Notes: a model not told the origin generated them from the sequence alone. 64,000 nt of DNA from Limnohabitans sp. (GCA_018882835.1 VERE01000014.1:1-64000); one strand, 5' to 3'. Positions 36,765 through 47,589 are shown, counted from the first letter of the stretch. A program made the numbers and translations.

Positions 36765-38551
36765 AAGGGGGCTCCCAAGCGGCGCAAGGTTTCGCGCAAA
36801 CTCGGGTTGTCCGGATTCAAGGACAAGCCCTCGCGCCAAACTTGCAGGGCTTGCTCTTTTTGCTGAAGCACCCAGTGAACCTCGCCCAGATGCGCGGCGA
36901 TCTCGGGGTCAGGTCGGGCCCGGTAGGCCTTTTGCAAAATTTGCAGCGCTTGCTGCACATTGCCTCGTCGGTATTCCACCCAGCCGAGGCTGTCGGTGAT
37001 GAAGGGATCGTCGGGTGCGAAGCTCAAGGCTTTTTGGATCAAGGCCAGTGCCTCATCGAGCCGCAGGTGACGCTCGGCCAATGAATATCCCAAAGCGTTG
37101 TAAGCATGATGGAAATCAGGCTGTCGGGCCATGATGCCTCTCAGGATTTTTTCCATTTCTTCGAGCCGATCCAGTTTCTCGGCGCTCATGGCCAATTCGT
37201 ATGCCAGATCGTTGTCCTCAGGCTGGGCTTTGACGGCTTCAGACAAGAGTTGATAGGCTTCTGCGTGCTGGTTGAACTCGCGCAGCAAATGAATTTCACT
37301 GAAAAGCCGCGTGCGTTTTTCTTCCTCTGTTTGAGCTGGCAGGCTGGCAATCAGGCGGCGTGCCTCCGCTATTTGGCCTTTGCGGGCCAACACATTGGCG
37401 CGTTGCACTTGCACGCGCGACACATTTGCAGCGTCCTTCACTTTGGCCAGCCATGCCTCGGCTTGCGTTTCGTCCTTTTGTTTCAGCGCGAGTTGCGACA
37501 AACCCAGGTAGGCTTGGTCCAGGTCGCGAAGGGGCGCAGGGTTCAAGGGCTCAGCCAGCTTGAGAAAGTGCAGCCAGGCAGCACGTGCCTGGGCTGGCTG
37601 GCCGGTCTCGGCGTACACGCCTCCCAGCAACAACCATCCTGGGGCAAAGTCCGGGGATTGCGCGGTGGACACTTGCAGCTGGGCAAGGGCTTCAGGGAGC
37701 CGCTGGGACTCGATCAGGACCCGAACCCAACCCAGGCGCAAATCTGGTGGGCTTTGCGGCGTGATGGCCTGTTTGACCAAAGCTTCTGCCGCCATGTGTT
37801 TCTGCCCCATCAATTCAAGGGCCAGCCAGATGGGCGCTGGGTCCTGGCCATTCAAGGCATGGCCACGGCGCGCTGCCTCAAACGAAGCGTCCAAATCTTT
37901 GGCGGCCAAACGCATCTGACCAATCACGGCCCAGGCCAGTGGGCCAGTTCTGTTTTGCGCCTGGTATGAAGACAAGGCCTGTTCGACCACATAAGCTGCC
38001 AACTTGCGATCGGTCACGCGGGTGTACAGGCGAGGGATGTTGCCGATGACGCTGAGTCGCTCGGCCTCGGGAGCGAGCTGCAGCTCGGTGCGCAGCGGCC
38101 CCAAGCTGTCCGCAACACGGTTCAGGGCCAGCACAATCTGTAGAACGCGCAAATTGGGTTCGCGCGCAGCGGGCATGGCTTGCCGCCAGGCACTCGCCGC
38201 CTCCAGGGCTGCATCGCCTGAGCGTGATGCCAATGCAATGTCGACGGCGCGCTTGTACAGGCGCTCATCGCCGGTGCGGCGGGCAGCGTCCAGCAACAAT
38301 GAATAAGCCACCCCAGGCTCGCCTTGCTGGCTGTTGAGTTCTCCCAGCAGAATCTGAAGCAGCATCTCGCCGGACATGCTGGAGTTGACCACAGGACCGG
38401 CAACCGCGGCAGAGGGCGTTTGTGCCAGTGCGTGGGGTGCAGCCAACAGCAGGCCCAGCCAGAACAGCCCGGCATGCCAAAGGCGTGTGTGTGTCTCACT
38501 TTGCAAAGTGCGCGACAGGGGGGGCAACAAGGACCGCAGTGGGGGCTTCAT
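36761..38551 (-). CDS. Tetratricopeptide-repeat exported protein
   Basis: A 596-residue protein. The signal peptide or N-terminal membrane segment ends near APHALAQ (about residue 44), and many helical TPR-like repeats follow across the remainder. The C-terminal ones are clearest: '[55 protein letters not shown]' type units. It precedes lolB and ispE in many Burkholderiales, which suggests an envelope-assembly role. The exact function is unknown. It is divergent from mutM. Confidence 0.85.
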   Translation of the reverse strand: MKPPLRSLLPPLSRTLQSETHTRLWHAGLFWLGLLLAAPHALAQTPSAAVAGPVVNSSMSGEMLLQILLGELNSQQGEPGVAYSLLLDAARRTGDERLYKRAVDIALASRSGDAALEAASAWRQAMPAAREPNLRVLQIVLALNRVADSLGPLRTELQLAPEAERLSVIGNIPRLYTRVTDRKLAAYVVEQALSSYQAQNRTGPLAWAVIGQMRLAAKDLDASFEAARRGHALNGQDPAPIWLALELMGQKHMAAEALVKQAITPQSPPDLRLGWVRVLIESQRLPEALAQLQVSTAQSPDFAPGWLLLGGVYAETGQPAQARAAWLHFLKLAEPLNPAPLRDLDQAYLGLSQLALKQKDETQAEAWLAKVKDAANVSRVQVQRANVLARKGQIAEARRLIASLPAQTEEEKRTRLFSEIHLLREFNQHAEAYQLLSEAVKAQPEDNDLAYELAMSAEKLDRLEEMEKILRGIMARQPDFHHAYNALGYSLAERHLRLDEALALIQKALSFAPDDPFITDSLGWVEYRRGNVQQALQILQKAYRARPDPEIAAHLGEVHWVLQQKEQALQVWREGLSLNPDNPSLRETLRRLGAPL

Positions 38552-38590
38552 TGGGAGATCATAATCCCAGGCTCCAAACCCCTTGACGCC

Positions 38591-39406
38591 ATGCCTGAAT
38601 TACCCGAAGTTGAAGTCACGCGCCGCAGTTTTGCGCAAGACATTGCAGGCGCCCGTGTGGTGGCAGTGCGCTTGGGCAAGCCTTTGCGCTGGCCTTTGGG
38701 ATGTCTGCCCGAGCATTTGCAGGGGCATCAGGTCCTGGCGGTGCGTCGGCGCGGCAAGTACCTCCTGATCGACATGGACCACGGCGTCTTGCTGTGCCAT
38801 TTGGGCATGTCCGGGGCCCTGTCATTCCGCCACCAGGTACCAGCGGCAGGCCCCCATGACCACTTTGACCTGGTGACCAGCCAAGGGGTGTTGCGCTTGC
38901 ATGACCCCAGGCGCTTTGGTGCCATGGTCTTTGTGGACAGCCTGAGCGCGCCCATGGCAGTGAAGTTGTTGCAGGGCCTGGGCGTCGAGCCTTTGGAAGA
39001 AGGTTTCGAGCCCGTGGCTTTTCATGCGGGCTTGAAGCGGCGACAAGCCCCCATCAAACAGGTTTTGTTGTCAGGCGACCTGGTGGTTGGCGTTGGCAAC
39101 ATCTACGCCAGCGAAGCCTTGTTTCGGGCCGGCATCCGGCCCACCACACGGGCCAGCAAGGTCAGCCTGCCCAGGGCGCGGCGCTTGCATGCCGCCATTC
39201 GCGAGGTTCTGGCCCGCGCCCTGGAGGCGGGTGGCAGCACCCTGCGTGACTTCTCCAACGCGCAAGGGCAAACTGGCTATTTCCAGCTTGAAACGGCAGT
39301 CTATGACCGGGCTGGCGAGCCTTGCAAGCAGTGCGAACAGCCCATCCGGCAAATTCGGCAGGGACAGCGCTCCACCTTTTACTGCGTGAAGTGTCAAAAG
39401 CCATGA
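38591..39406 (+). CDS. mutM: Formamidopyrimidine-DNA glycosylase
   Basis: A 271-residue base-excision enzyme for 8-oxoguanine. It has the N-terminal [12 protein letters not shown] with catalytic Pro2 and Glu3, the conserved Lys in RRGKYLL, and the C-terminal zinc finger CKQC...CVKC. ATG 38591 is fixed by the Pro2 requirement. Its stop overlaps the mutY start, coupling two enzymes of the GO repair system. Confidence 0.96.
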   Translation: MPELPEVEVTRRSFAQDIAGARVVAVRLGKPLRWPLGCLPEHLQGHQVLAVRRRGKYLLIDMDHGVLLCHLGMSGALSFRHQVPAAGPHDHFDLVTSQGVLRLHDPRRFGAMVFVDSLSAPMAVKLLQGLGVEPLEEGFEPVAFHAGLKRRQAPIKQVLLSGDLVVGVGNIYASEALFRAGIRPTTRASKVSLPRARRLHAAIREVLARALEAGGSTLRDFSNAQGQTGYFQLETAVYDRAGEPCKQCEQPIRQIRQGQRSTFYCVKCQKP

Positions 39407-40443
39407 TGCCAGATGCATCCTTTGCCCAGCGTTTGGTGCGATGGCAACGGTTGCAAGGGCGCCACGATTTGCCGTGGCAGGCCAACCGGGACCCTTACCG
39501 TGTCTGGCTGTCCGAAATCATGCTGCAACAAACCCAGGTGAGCACAGTCATCGCCTACTTCGAGCGTTTTCTCAAGCGCTTTCCCACCGTCCAGGATCTG
39601 GCCGCGGCTTCACAAGAGGACGTGCTGGGTTTGTGGAGCGGGCTGGGCTATTACAGTCGCGCCCGCAACCTGCACCGCTGTGCACAGGCGGTGGTTCAGG
39701 CGCATGGGGGTGCCTTCCCCCGGCAGTTCGAAATGCTGCAGACATTGCCAGGCATTGGGCCCTCCACCGCAGCAGCCATCGCCTCGCTGTGTTTTGAGGA
39801 ACGAGTGGCCATTCTGGATGGCAACGTCAAGCGAGTGCTGACGCGCGTGCTGGGCTTTGGCGAAGATTTGTCCGTGGGCGCTCACGAGCGCCAACTTTGG
39901 GCACATGCGCAAAGTTTGTTGCCGTATGAACACGCCGACATGCCTACCTACACACAGGGCATCATGGACCTGGGAGCCACTGTTTGCAAGCCCCGCAAGC
40001 CGCAATGCGAGGCTTGTCCCATGGCGTCCCTGTGTCAGGCCCATGCTTTGGGCAGCCCTGAGGCCTTTCCGGTCAAAACTCGCAAAATTCGCCGCACCTC
40101 GGAATCGCTTTGGCTGTTGCTGGCCGTGTCAGCTCAAGGGGCGGTCTTGCTTCAGCAACGGCCGCAACAAGGCATCTGGGCCGGTCTGCATTGTTTGCCA
40201 GTGTTTGAAAGCGAAGAGGCTTTGCGGCGCGCATTGCCGAAAAAGGCGCAATCAAAATGGGTTGCAGCACCCGCGTTCAAGCACGTGCTAACCCACAAAG
40301 ACCTTTATATGCACCCCTGTGTGGTGCGTCCAGCATCGCCATCGATCCAGTGGCCCGAAGGTGAGTGGCTGGACAAAGAGGTTTGGCCTGCGCTGGGCTT
40401 GCCAGCGCCGGTGCGCAGTTTGCTGTTGTCGCACGCTACTTGA
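39403..40443 (+). CDS. mutY: A/G-specific adenine glycosylase
   Basis: A 346-residue enzyme that removes adenine opposite 8-oxoguanine. It has the HhH-GPD core with [17 protein letters not shown], the catalytic region [12 protein letters not shown], and a [4Fe-4S] cluster C-x6-C-x2-C-x5-C ([17 protein letters not shown]). A C-terminal NUDIX-like domain recognises 8-oxoG. ATG 39403 overlaps the mutM stop. Confidence 0.95.
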   Translation: MMPDASFAQRLVRWQRLQGRHDLPWQANRDPYRVWLSEIMLQQTQVSTVIAYFERFLKRFPTVQDLAAASQEDVLGLWSGLGYYSRARNLHRCAQAVVQAHGGAFPRQFEMLQTLPGIGPSTAAAIASLCFEERVAILDGNVKRVLTRVLGFGEDLSVGAHERQLWAHAQSLLPYEHADMPTYTQGIMDLGATVCKPRKPQCEACPMASLCQAHALGSPEAFPVKTRKIRRTSESLWLLLAVSAQGAVLLQQRPQQGIWAGLHCLPVFESEEALRRALPKKAQSKWVAAPAFKHVLTHKDLYMHPCVVRPASPSIQWPEGEWLDKEVWPALGLPAPVRSLLLSHAT

Positions 40444-41323
40444 GCGGCACGCTGGCGTGTGTGTCGAGCTCGCGGTGACGCTTCAGGGTCACCCACGCCG
40501 GACTGAATTGTCGAGCCAGTTGCTCCACCAGGTAGACCGAACGGTGCTGTCCCCCCGTGCAACCGATGGCCACCGTGACATAGCTTCGATGGTCATGCTC
40601 CAGCCGGGGAAGCCACTGTTTCAGAAACGCCGCAATCTGTTGGGCCATTTGTGCGACATCGTCATGCTGCGCTAACCAATCGGCCACAGGGGCGTCGCGC
40701 CCTGTCAAAGGGCGCAGGCTGTTTTCGTAATGCGGGTTGGGCAACATGCGCACATCGAACACATAGTCGGCATGCACCGGGATGCCACGCTTGAAGGCAA
40801 AAGACTCGAACATCAGGGTGAGTTGTGCGGCAGGCGCGGAAATCAGCGATTTGATGTAGCTTTGCAATTGAGTGGATCGCAGCAGGCTGGTGTCGATGAC
40901 GTGAGCGTCCTCCCGCAAGTCCGCCAGCAACTCGCGCTCCAATTCGATGGCATCGATCAGGTCGCGTTGCTGGTCCAGTTGCGGCGCTTCCTGCCGTGAC
41001 AAAGGGTGGCGTCGGCGCGTTTCCGAATAGCGATGCACCAGCGTGTCGGTGGTGGCATCCAGGAACATCAGGCGAATGTTCACATCCAAAGCTCGCAGGT
41101 GGGCCAACTGTGCGGGCACCAAGGGCAGCGAGCTGGCGCTGCGCACGTCCATCGCGATGGCGACGTTTTGGTCGCGGTGCTGTTGCTCCAGTTGCACAAA
41201 GGGCAGCAGCAATTCGGGTGGCAGGTTGTCCACGCAGTAATAGCCTGCGTCTTCCAGGGCATGCAGCGCCACCGATTTGCCTGAGCCTGACATGCCCGTG
41301 ATGAGGACCAGTTCACGCTTCAT
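40436..41323 (-). CDS. rapZ: RNase adapter protein RapZ (YvcJ-type P-loop protein)
   Basis: A 295-residue protein with N-terminal Walker A GMSGSGKS and the conserved C-terminal '[17 protein letters not shown]' region. In enterobacteria RapZ controls GlmZ/GlmS; the role in this group may differ. ATG 41323 overlaps the recN stop (ATGA). The 3' end overlaps mutY by 8 bp, convergently. Confidence 0.93.
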   Translation of the reverse strand: MKRELVLITGMSGSGKSVALHALEDAGYYCVDNLPPELLLPFVQLEQQHRDQNVAIAMDVRSASSLPLVPAQLAHLRALDVNIRLMFLDATTDTLVHRYSETRRRHPLSRQEAPQLDQQRDLIDAIELERELLADLREDAHVIDTSLLRSTQLQSYIKSLISAPAAQLTLMFESFAFKRGIPVHADYVFDVRMLPNPHYENSLRPLTGRDAPVADWLAQHDDVAQMAQQIAAFLKQWLPRLEHDHRSYVTVAIGCTGGQHRSVYLVEQLARQFSPAWVTLKRHRELDTHASVPLK

Positions 41324-42993
41324 GAGCGGGCCGCCTTGGGGGAGGAAACGGGCGTGCCGAGCATTTCGCGGGCATGAGCCAGTGTGGTATCTGACAGGCG
41401 TTCGCCACCCAGCATGCGCGCAATCTCGCTGACGCGATGCTCGCCTTGGACGGTTGTCACTTGACTGACCGTTTGCTGATCCGCCTGATGCTTGGACACC
41501 ACCCAGTGGTGGTCTGCACAAGCGGCCACCTGTGGCAAATGTGTCACGGCCAGCACTTGTCGGTCGCGTCCGAGTTGCTTCATCAGGCGCCCCACCGTCT
41601 CGGCCACCGCGCCACCGACGCCAGAGTCCACTTCGTCAAAGATCAACGTGCCCGCGCTACCCAGCTGGCTGGTGGTGACGGCGATGGCCAGGGCGATGCG
41701 CGACAACTCGCCACCCGAGGCCACTTTGCCCACGGGGCGCGGCGTGCTGCCAGGGTGTCCTGACACCAGGAACACCACTTCCTCCAGGCCGCTTGCGCTG
41801 GGTTGTTCCAGCGCTTGCAAGTCCACCTTGAATTGACCGCCTTGCATGCCCAGGCCTTGCATGGCCTGGGTGATGGTGGCCGACAATTTGGGCGCCGCCT
41901 TGGCACGTGCCTGCGAAATTGCCCGCGCTTCCTTGCGGTAGCGGACCTCTGCGGCCTGAGCCTGGGCTTCAAGCCCTTCCAGGTCGGCCGCTGCATCGAG
42001 GCGGCTGAGCTCCATTTTCCAGCCTGCCAGCAGGTCGGGCAGTTCTTGCGGCAACCGTTTGTAGCGACGTGACAGTGACAGCCACAGCGCCATGCGCTCA
42101 TCCAGTTCGGCCAGGCGGTCAGGGTCAAGGTCGGTGCGACGCAGCCAGGTGTGCAGCGTGTGCACCACGTCACTGACCTGCGCCAGGCTGGACGACAACA
42201 CTTCTGCCAGGTTTTGGAACTCGGGCTCCACGTGGCCTTGCTCGCTGAGCAGGTCGTGTGCTTTGGAGAGTTGCGTCAGGCCGCCTTGCTCATCGTCTTC
42301 CAGGGCATTCAGCGTCTGCTGGGCCGCATCCATCAGGGCCTGCGCATGGGACAGCCGCTGGTGCTGGCCATTGAGTTCATCCCACTCTTGGGCGCCTGGG
42401 GCGAGTTTGTCGACCTCGCCAATTTGCCAGGCCAGCCGTTCGCGCTCGCGTTGCAGGCTGTCTTGGGCGGCGCGCGCTTCTTGCAAGTTTTTGAGCGCGG
42501 CGCGCCAATCGCCCCAGGCCGCTTGCAGGGCTTTGCGGTCAACCTGGGCATAGGCATCCAGCAAGCCCATGACAGCGTCGGCACGGGTCAGGCTTTGCCA
42601 GGCATGCTGGCCATGAATGTCGAGCAGGTGGTCTGCCACTTCGCGCAATTGGGCTGCGGTGGCAGGGCTGCCGTTGATCCAGGCGCGGCTTTTGCCCTGA
42701 GCGTCCACGGTGCGCTTGAGCAACAGGCTGTCGTCGTTTTCAAAGCCACCTTCTTCCAGCCAAGCCTTTACCGAGGCGGGCGTTTCAAATTCAACGCAGA
42801 CCTCGGCGCGTGCTGCGCCTTCCCGAACGGCTCCGGCATCTGCCCTTGCGCCCAGGGCGAGTTGCAAGGCATCGACCAGAATGGATTTGCCAGCGCCGGT
42901 TTCGCCCGTCAGCACAGTGAAGCCACTGGACAGCTCCAGCTCTATTTCGCGCACGATCACAAAGTCGCGCAAGCTGATGCGTTTGAGGCTCAT
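41320..42993 (-). CDS. recN: DNA repair protein RecN
   Basis: A 557-residue SMC-like ATPase. It has the N-terminal Walker A GETGAGKS, a central coiled-coil region, and the C-terminal signature [14 protein letters not shown] with Walker [14 protein letters not shown]. It acts in double-strand-break recombination repair. It overlaps nadK by 4 bp. Confidence 0.95.
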   Translation of the reverse strand: MSLKRISLRDFVIVREIELELSSGFTVLTGETGAGKSILVDALQLALGARADAGAVREGAARAEVCVEFETPASVKAWLEEGGFENDDSLLLKRTVDAQGKSRAWINGSPATAAQLREVADHLLDIHGQHAWQSLTRADAVMGLLDAYAQVDRKALQAAWGDWRAALKNLQEARAAQDSLQRERERLAWQIGEVDKLAPGAQEWDELNGQHQRLSHAQALMDAAQQTLNALEDDEQGGLTQLSKAHDLLSEQGHVEPEFQNLAEVLSSSLAQVSDVVHTLHTWLRRTDLDPDRLAELDERMALWLSLSRRYKRLPQELPDLLAGWKMELSRLDAAADLEGLEAQAQAAEVRYRKEARAISQARAKAAPKLSATITQAMQGLGMQGGQFKVDLQALEQPSASGLEEVVFLVSGHPGSTPRPVGKVASGGELSRIALAIAVTTSQLGSAGTLIFDEVDSGVGGAVAETVGRLMKQLGRDRQVLAVTHLPQVAACADHHWVVSKHQADQQTVSQVTTVQGEHRVSEIARMLGGERLSDTTLAHAREMLGTPVSSPKAARS

Positions 42994-43886
42994 GCGACCC
43001 CTTCGTTCCAGTGCAGTTTTTTGCGCAGGGTGTCGTAGTAACTCCAGCCACGCGGGTGTAAAAAGCGTGCGCGGTGCTGCGACCGCTTCACGGTGATGCG
43101 GTCCCCCAGTAGCAGCGAGGCCAGGGACTGCATGTCAAAGTTGGCGCTGGCATCCCGGCCCGAGACCAGGTCGATCACGATTTCGCCCGGATCGGCCAGC
43201 ACCAGCGGTCGGTTGGACAGGGTGTGGGGCGCAATGGGCACCATGACCCAGCTCGGCAGGGAAGGGTAAAGCAAGGGCCCGCCCGCCGACAGCGAATAGG
43301 CCGTGGAGCCCGTGGGCGTGGCAATGATCAGGCCATCCGCACGCTGCGTGGCCACGAACTGGCCGTCTACCTCAACGCGCAACTCCACCATGCCGGAGGT
43401 GGCCCCGCGGTTGACCACCACGTCATTCAAGGCCTGGGCGTCAAACACGCAATGGCCATCACGCCAGACCTTGGCATGCATCATGGCGCGGTCATCCACC
43501 TCGTATTCACCACGCAACATGGGCTTGAGGGTTTCTTCGATCTTGTTCAGGGGGATGTCGGTGATGAAGCCCAGGCGTCCCTGGTTGATCCCAATCAGGG
43601 GCACCCCATAGGGCGCCAGTTGGCGGCCAAAGCCCAGCATGGTGCCATCGCCCCCGACCACCAGGGCCAGGTCACATTCGCGACCCATGCCCTCCACATC
43701 CAGCACCTGGTGGCCTGTGATGCCAGAGCCTGCAGCGGTTTCTTTTTCAAGCACCACGTCGCAGCCTTGCGCGTGCAAGAAATGAATGACCCGTTCCAGA
43801 ACCTGGCGCGACGAGGCCTGCTGCCCCCCCGCAACGGGCTGATGGTATTTACCAATCAGGGCGATATGGCGAAATTGGGATTTCAT
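42990..43886 (-). CDS. nadK: NAD kinase
   Basis: A 298-residue kinase with the GGDGTML motif near residue 80, the NDVVVNRG segment and the [15 protein letters not shown] loop. It phosphorylates NAD to NADP. It is divergent from hrcA with 33 bp between starts; the nadK-recN order is conserved. Confidence 0.96.
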   Translation of the reverse strand: MKSQFRHIALIGKYHQPVAGGQQASSRQVLERVIHFLHAQGCDVVLEKETAAGSGITGHQVLDVEGMGRECDLALVVGGDGTMLGFGRQLAPYGVPLIGINQGRLGFITDIPLNKIEETLKPMLRGEYEVDDRAMMHAKVWRDGHCVFDAQALNDVVVNRGATSGMVELRVEVDGQFVATQRADGLIIATPTGSTAYSLSAGGPLLYPSLPSWVMVPIAPHTLSNRPLVLADPGEIVIDLVSGRDASANFDMQSLASLLLGDRITVKRSQHRARFLHPRGWSYYDTLRKKLHWNEGVA

Positions 43887-43919
43887 GGGTAAATTAAATC
43901 ATTAAAATGCCTCGAAACC

Positions 43920-44927
43920 ATGACTCACTTAGACGATCGCGCGAAGTTGTTGCTCAAAGCGCTCGTAGAGCGCTACATTGCCGATGGCCAGCCGGTGGGC
44001 TCGCGCACGCTTTCGCGAGCTTCCGGGCTGGAGTTGTCGCCTGCCACCATCCGCAATGTGATGTCCGACCTGGAAGAGTTGGGGCTGATCGCCAGCCCTC
44101 ATACCTCGGCAGGTCGCATTCCCACTGCACGGGGATACCGGCTGTTTGTCGACACCATGCTGACTGTTAAGCACGAAGAACTCCACGCACCCAGTCTGGC
44201 CCCCGAGCAGCCGCAAAAGGTGATTGCCAACGCAGCCAACCTGTTGTCCAACCTGTCTCATTTTGTGGGGGTGGTGATGGCGCCCCGGCGCAGCACAGTG
44301 TTTCGCCATATCGAGTTCCTGCGCCTGTCCGACCGGCGCCTGCTTGTGATCATCGTGTCGCCCGATGGCGATGTGCAAAACCGGGTGATCTTCACTGAAT
44401 CTGATTACACCCAGACCCAGCTGATTGAAACCTCCAACTATCTGAACAGCCATTTTTCGGGCATGGCCATGGAGCAAGTGCGCGAGAAATTGCAAGGTGA
44501 GGTCGAGCGCTTGCGCGGTGAAATTGCCGCGCTCATGCAAGCGGCCGTTCAAGTCAGCTCCGAGGCCCTGACCCAGGCTCAGGACGAAGTGATCATCAGC
44601 GGCGAGCGCAACCTTTTGTCGGTCAGTGACTTTTCGGCCGACATGGGGCATTTACGTCGCGCCTTTGAGCTGTTTGAGCAAAAAGCCCAGCTGATGCGAC
44701 TGCTGGACGTCTCGGTCAAGGCCGAGGGAGTGCGTATTTACATTGGCGGCGAGAGCCAGATCGTGCCCTTTGAGGAGCTGTCAGTGGTGAGCTCGCCCTA
44801 TGAAGTCGATGGTCAGGTGGTGGGCACGCTGGGCGTGATCGGCCCCACCCGCATGAACTACGACCGCATGATCCAGATTGTGGACATCACCTCCAAGCTG
44901 GTCAGCAATGCGCTGAGCCACAAATAA
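43920..44927 (+). CDS. hrcA: Heat-inducible transcription repressor HrcA
   Basis: A 335-residue repressor. The N-terminal winged helix has '[33 protein letters not shown]' and '[20 protein letters not shown]', followed by the GAF-like effector domain with IYIGGESQI near the C-terminus. It binds CIRCE with GroEL help. No CIRCE is present in its own upstream region, but a perfect one lies before rpoH at 21579-21605. Confidence 0.96.
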   Translation: MTHLDDRAKLLLKALVERYIADGQPVGSRTLSRASGLELSPATIRNVMSDLEELGLIASPHTSAGRIPTARGYRLFVDTMLTVKHEELHAPSLAPEQPQKVIANAANLLSNLSHFVGVVMAPRRSTVFRHIEFLRLSDRRLLVIIVSPDGDVQNRVIFTESDYTQTQLIETSNYLNSHFSGMAMEQVREKLQGEVERLRGEIAALMQAAVQVSSEALTQAQDEVIISGERNLLSVSDFSADMGHLRRAFELFEQKAQLMRLLDVSVKAEGVRIYIGGESQIVPFEELSVVSSPYEVDGQVVGTLGVIGPTRMNYDRMIQIVDITSKLVSNALSHK

Positions 44928-45032
44928 CAGGCGTCTGACAACGCCCGTCAAGGGCATGCCTTAACGGCCAAGATACTGCTGTACCGTGTCCCAGGCGACT
45001 TGCTGAAGTGGCGTAGGGGACGGCCCTCCCTG

Positions 45033-45060
45033 TTGTGACCAAAAATGGGTAACGTACAAT
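45033..45060 (+). promoter_or_regulatory. Candidate promoter of the intron-containing tRNA gene
   Basis: TTGTGA (45033-45038) and TACAAT (45055-45060) are separated by 16 bp, and the tRNA 5' end is 9 bp past the -10 box. This matches a short-leader tRNA promoter. Confidence 0.55.
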
Positions 45061-45068
45061 TAACTTGC

Positions 45069-45351
45069 GGGCCTATAGCTCAGTTGGTTAGAGCAGAGGA
45101 CTCATATTTTTCAAATGTGCCTTACGCGTGGAAACTGTGTAAGGGATGGTGTCAAAGTCGGCGAAAGCTAAGTGCATCGATGCATACGCCAACGCCGAGC
45201 CAAGCTGGGTGAGCAATCATCTTGAAGGTGTAGAGACTTGACGGCACCCACCTACGGCGCAAGCTATGGTGAAGGCAAAGTCCAGGGAGTAGCGAAAGCT
45301 GCACAAACCGGAATCCTTTGGTCCCAGGTTCAAGTCCTGGTGGGCCCACCA
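45069..45351 (+). tRNA. tRNA with anticodon CAT (probably tRNA-Ile2), interrupted by a group I intron
   Basis: Exon 1 is 45069-45105 and exon 2 is 45312-45351. The joined 77-nt tRNA folds with acceptor GGGCCTA/TGGGCCC, D-loop TTGGTTAGA, anticodon stem GAGGA/TCCTT, loop CTCATAA, T-loop TTCAAGT and an encoded CCA end. The break is between anticodon position 36 and position 37. The sequence resembles the tRNA-Ile(CAU) gene that carries an intron at the same place in Azoarcus; elongator tRNA-Met is the alternative. Tools that expect an uninterrupted bacterial tRNA will miss it. Confidence 0.92.
45106..45311 (+). ncRNA. Self-splicing group I intron (Azoarcus-like, subgroup IC3) in tRNA(CAU)
   Basis: A 206-nt insertion in the anticodon loop. 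P1 can be drawn as CATATTT (45103-45109) with AAATGTG (45113-45119), placing the splice-site U45105 in a U-G wobble with G45117. P2 follows (CCTTAC...GTAAGG with a GAAA turn), then a P3 strand GGTGTC with its later partner GGCACC, a P7-like AGACT...AGTCC pair and a P9 hairpin with GAAA. The intron ends in G45311. Length and core segments (GGTGTCAAA, GGTGTAGAGACT, CACAAACCGG) match my memory of the 205-nt Azoarcus intron. No ORF is encoded within it. Confidence 0.92.
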
Positions 45352-45364
45352 AATACCAACGGTA

Positions 45365-45406
45365 CATACTGAAGACATGGTTGACAGTTTGTACCGATCA
45401 CATCGT
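45365..45406 (+). repeat. 42-bp direct repeat, copy A
   Basis: It matches copy B at 57406-57447. The 23-bp core AGACATGGTTGACAGTTTGT plus ACC (45373-45395) is identical, with CATAC before and ACATCGT after shared as well. It lies 14 bp past the tRNA 3' end. Confidence 0.9.
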
Positions 45407-45473
45407 CGCCACAGCTGGTATGTTGGCAGCGCATTGCATGAGCAGCATCGATCGCGATGATCGCTTGTAACAA

Positions 45474-46220
45474 TTAAGACTGCAACTGTTGAACGATCCT
45501 TACTTCATAGTCGTTGATCAGTTTTTTGAAGTACTTGTAGACATCGTCCATCTTCACTTTCAGATGGATGCTGGAAAACCCCTTATCATTTTTGTCTGCC
45601 GGAATCACCCCAGTCACCACGCTCTTGAAATACTCAGGATCTTTGTTTCTGATGGGCTGATAGGCATCAATGGCCGCAAAGATGTCTTCAAGGGTATAGC
45701 CGTGGTTTCTCGTGAGGACCATCAAGTCGTAGATGTCGCGTGATTTCACGCGGTCATAGACAACAATGCTTTTCATGACAAGAAGCCCATCGATGCCCAG
45801 TACATCAAAGCATCCCTTGGAAACCACCGCCTTTGGCGCTGTCTTCAGGAAATCAATCTGCGCCTTGGGTCGATCACCTTCATTGCGTGAATGAAACGTC
45901 ACCTTGGCACCATCGATCAGGTAATCCTGAATGTAGTGGTCCAGGTTCTCTGACGAATTGATTTTGAATCCCAGCTTTTGTTCAGATGTGACCAGGCTTT
46001 CAATCGTGGCACCACCGGCAGCCAATTCATCCAGAAGCCCATCTCTTGATGCCCGCAGGCCTTTGCTGATGTTGCTCAGCATCCGGGCCACACTCTCACT
46101 GGTCATGGGTTCAAAGGTGCGTCGCTTGAAAACACGCTTGACCTTGGGGACGCCGTAAAAAAAGCACAGCCGCGCCACATCCTCGAACTTGTGCTTTTCA
46201 AGCACCTTGCCAATCAACAC
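45474..46220 (-). pseudogene. AbiEii-like nucleotidyltransferase toxin remnant
   Basis: The open frame gives about 248 residues from a GTG at 46220. Residues from about 75 onward resemble the C-terminal two thirds of AbiEii/AbiGii proteins: LGFKINSSENLDHYIQDYLIDGAKVTF, then GIDGLLVMKSIVVYDRVKSRDIYDLMVL. The nucleotidyltransferase signature GG(T/S)xLxL...HRxSxDxD that should precede this part is not found. The N-terminal stretch (FEDVARLCFFYGVPKVKRVFKRR...MLSNIS) looks more like the end of an AbiEi-type antitoxin. The simplest reading is a deletion joining antitoxin tail to toxin tail. A complete divergent family member remains possible. Confidence 0.55.
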
Positions 46221-46563
46221 ATCGTCCCTGATGTTCGACGGTGTGCCCCACAGCTTTGATGGTGCGCGACAGGCTCGAGGTGGGCACCACCAGCACGTTA
46301 CCGGGCCCTTCGGCTGGTGCAAGCCCCACACGCTCGCCAGTCTTGTGCGCAAGGGCGCTGGCCACGGTTTGCGCATCCACCTGCTGACCAGCGGCGGCGT
46401 AAAGCCCTCTGGCCACCCGTACGCTGGTCCCAGCCTTCATCAACCGAAAAAGCGCCTGGTCAACGGCTGCACGCGTTCCTGCCGACAAAAAGTCGGCACT
46501 GGAGAACACAGCCCCGTGGGGCTGGTCTGCGATGGCTTGCCGGATTGTTTCAGAAGTACGCAT
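46198..46563 (-). CDS. AbiEi-like (DUF6088-type) antitoxin, apparently shortened
   Basis: A 121-residue protein. Residues 1-60 form a winged-helix domain with the family pattern VFSSADFLSAGTRAAVDQALFRLMKAGTSVRVARGLY, and a short segment follows (ALAHKTGERVG, then SLSRTIKAVGHTV). Proteins of this family that I know are nearer 200 residues. The sequence ends out of frame with what looks like its continuation in the overlapping downstream frame, so a frameshift or internal deletion is likely. It lies upstream of, and overlaps, the toxin-like gene. Confidence 0.6.
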   Translation of the reverse strand: MRTSETIRQAIADQPHGAVFSSADFLSAGTRAAVDQALFRLMKAGTSVRVARGLYAAAGQQVDAQTVASALAHKTGERVGLAPAEGPGNVLVVPTSSLSRTIKAVGHTVEHQGRCVDWQGA

Positions 46564-46824
46564 GTCAGAAATTATGAATGTATTTAAAATATTTTCAATA
46601 ATTCAAAATGGATGCATGCACTGGTGCCAAGGACTTAGCAGGCTTCAAGAACTTGAGGCCTGTTGGTCATCGTTCAGCCGTCGATTCAGACCTTGGTCGA
46701 TACAGTCCCCGCTCATTCGCGCTCTGTTGCCACCACGCAAGATTGAGGTGAATAGAAAGTTGGACGGTAGCCCACCGCCGACTGCCAAAATTCAAAGCCG
46801 GGCGCTATGCAATCTGGATACGTT

Positions 46825-47589
46825 TTAAGCAGTCAGCGGCAACGTGGATCGCGTGCCGATCGCACGGCGCACATCATCCTGGGCTTTGCGCAATAGCTTT
46901 CGCAGCTGTTTCTCACCGATGGCTGAGATGGCTTCGGTCAGACCCACCAGCGCCAGAGCGGCAGCAGGTTCACCGTCCATATCAAAGAGCGGAACAGCTG
47001 CGGCCCCCACGTTGGACTCCACTTCACCAAGAGAGAGATAGAAGCCTTCGGCATGGATGGCATGCATGCGGATCCGGAAATCCGACCAACTGGCGCCCAA
47101 TCCCAGGCTCTGCACTTCCTGGGCATGCGCCTCATAGATCCGCAGCAGTTGACGCCGCCCCAGATGCGAAATCATGATCTTTGCGGCCGCGCCAAGCAGC
47201 AAAGGCATCGGCCTGCCTCGACCATAGCTCAGGCGCAGCGTAGGATCCCCGCTGGCACGGTGGATGTCAACCACCCGGTCGTCAAACAGTGTGGAAAGCA
47301 CGGCATCGAGGCCTGTCTTCTTGACCAGCTCGTCCATCACTGGGCTTGCAGCCAGCAGCACGGGGTCGCTGCGTCTGAGCTGATAGTCCAGCTCAATGAT
47401 CCGTGGACCTAGCGAATAGCGGCCTGCTGAGACCTTGCGCAAAAAACCCGCTTCCACCAAATCCTTCACATAACGGTAACCGGTTGCACGGGTGTACCCG
47501 AGGGCATGGTTGATTTCGTCGGCGTGCCAAACCGGGTGTACTTCGCAGAAAAGGTCGAGGACAGCGAATCCCTTGGCAAGGCTGGTCAT
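46825..47589 (-). CDS. IclR-family transcriptional regulator
   Basis: A protein of about 254 residues. An N-terminal winged helix-turn-helix (SLAKGFAVLDLFCEVHPVWHADEINHALGYTRATGYRYVKDLVEAGFL) is followed by the IclR effector domain (RPMPLLLGAAAKIMISHL; SLGEVESNVGAAAVPLFD). It is divergent from the Baeyer-Villiger gene, with a 17-bp perfect-arm palindrome in the shared intergenic region. It is the likely regulator of the catabolic cluster, as MhpR, another IclR-family protein, is for mhp in E. coli. The start at ATG 47589 is preferred to a TTG at 47652. Confidence 0.9.
   Translation of the reverse strand: MTSLAKGFAVLDLFCEVHPVWHADEINHALGYTRATGYRYVKDLVEAGFLRKVSAGRYSLGPRIIELDYQLRRSDPVLLAASPVMDELVKKTGLDAVLSTLFDDRVVDIHRASGDPTLRLSYGRGRPMPLLLGAAAKIMISHLGRRQLLRIYEAHAQEVQSLGLGASWSDFRIRMHAIHAEGFYLSLGEVESNVGAAAVPLFDMDGEPAAALALVGLTEAISAIGEKQLRKLLRKAQDDVRRAIGTRSTLPLTA

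Noticed and set aside
43887-43919. CIRCE autoregulatory site before hrcA
   Set aside because: The 33-bp gap between nadK and hrcA contains no TTAGCACTC or GAGTGCTAA arm.
45152-45367. A 71-codon minus-strand frame across the intron and tRNA 3' end
   Set aside because: It lies inside a structured group I intron and tRNA exon on the other strand. It is not an intron-encoded nuclease, being too short and lacking any homing-nuclease motif.
45365-45406. attL/attR of a tRNA-integrated island
   Set aside because: The repeat starts after the tRNA and copy B has no tRNA 3' sequence. No integrase is present, so the standard attachment-site reading does not hold.
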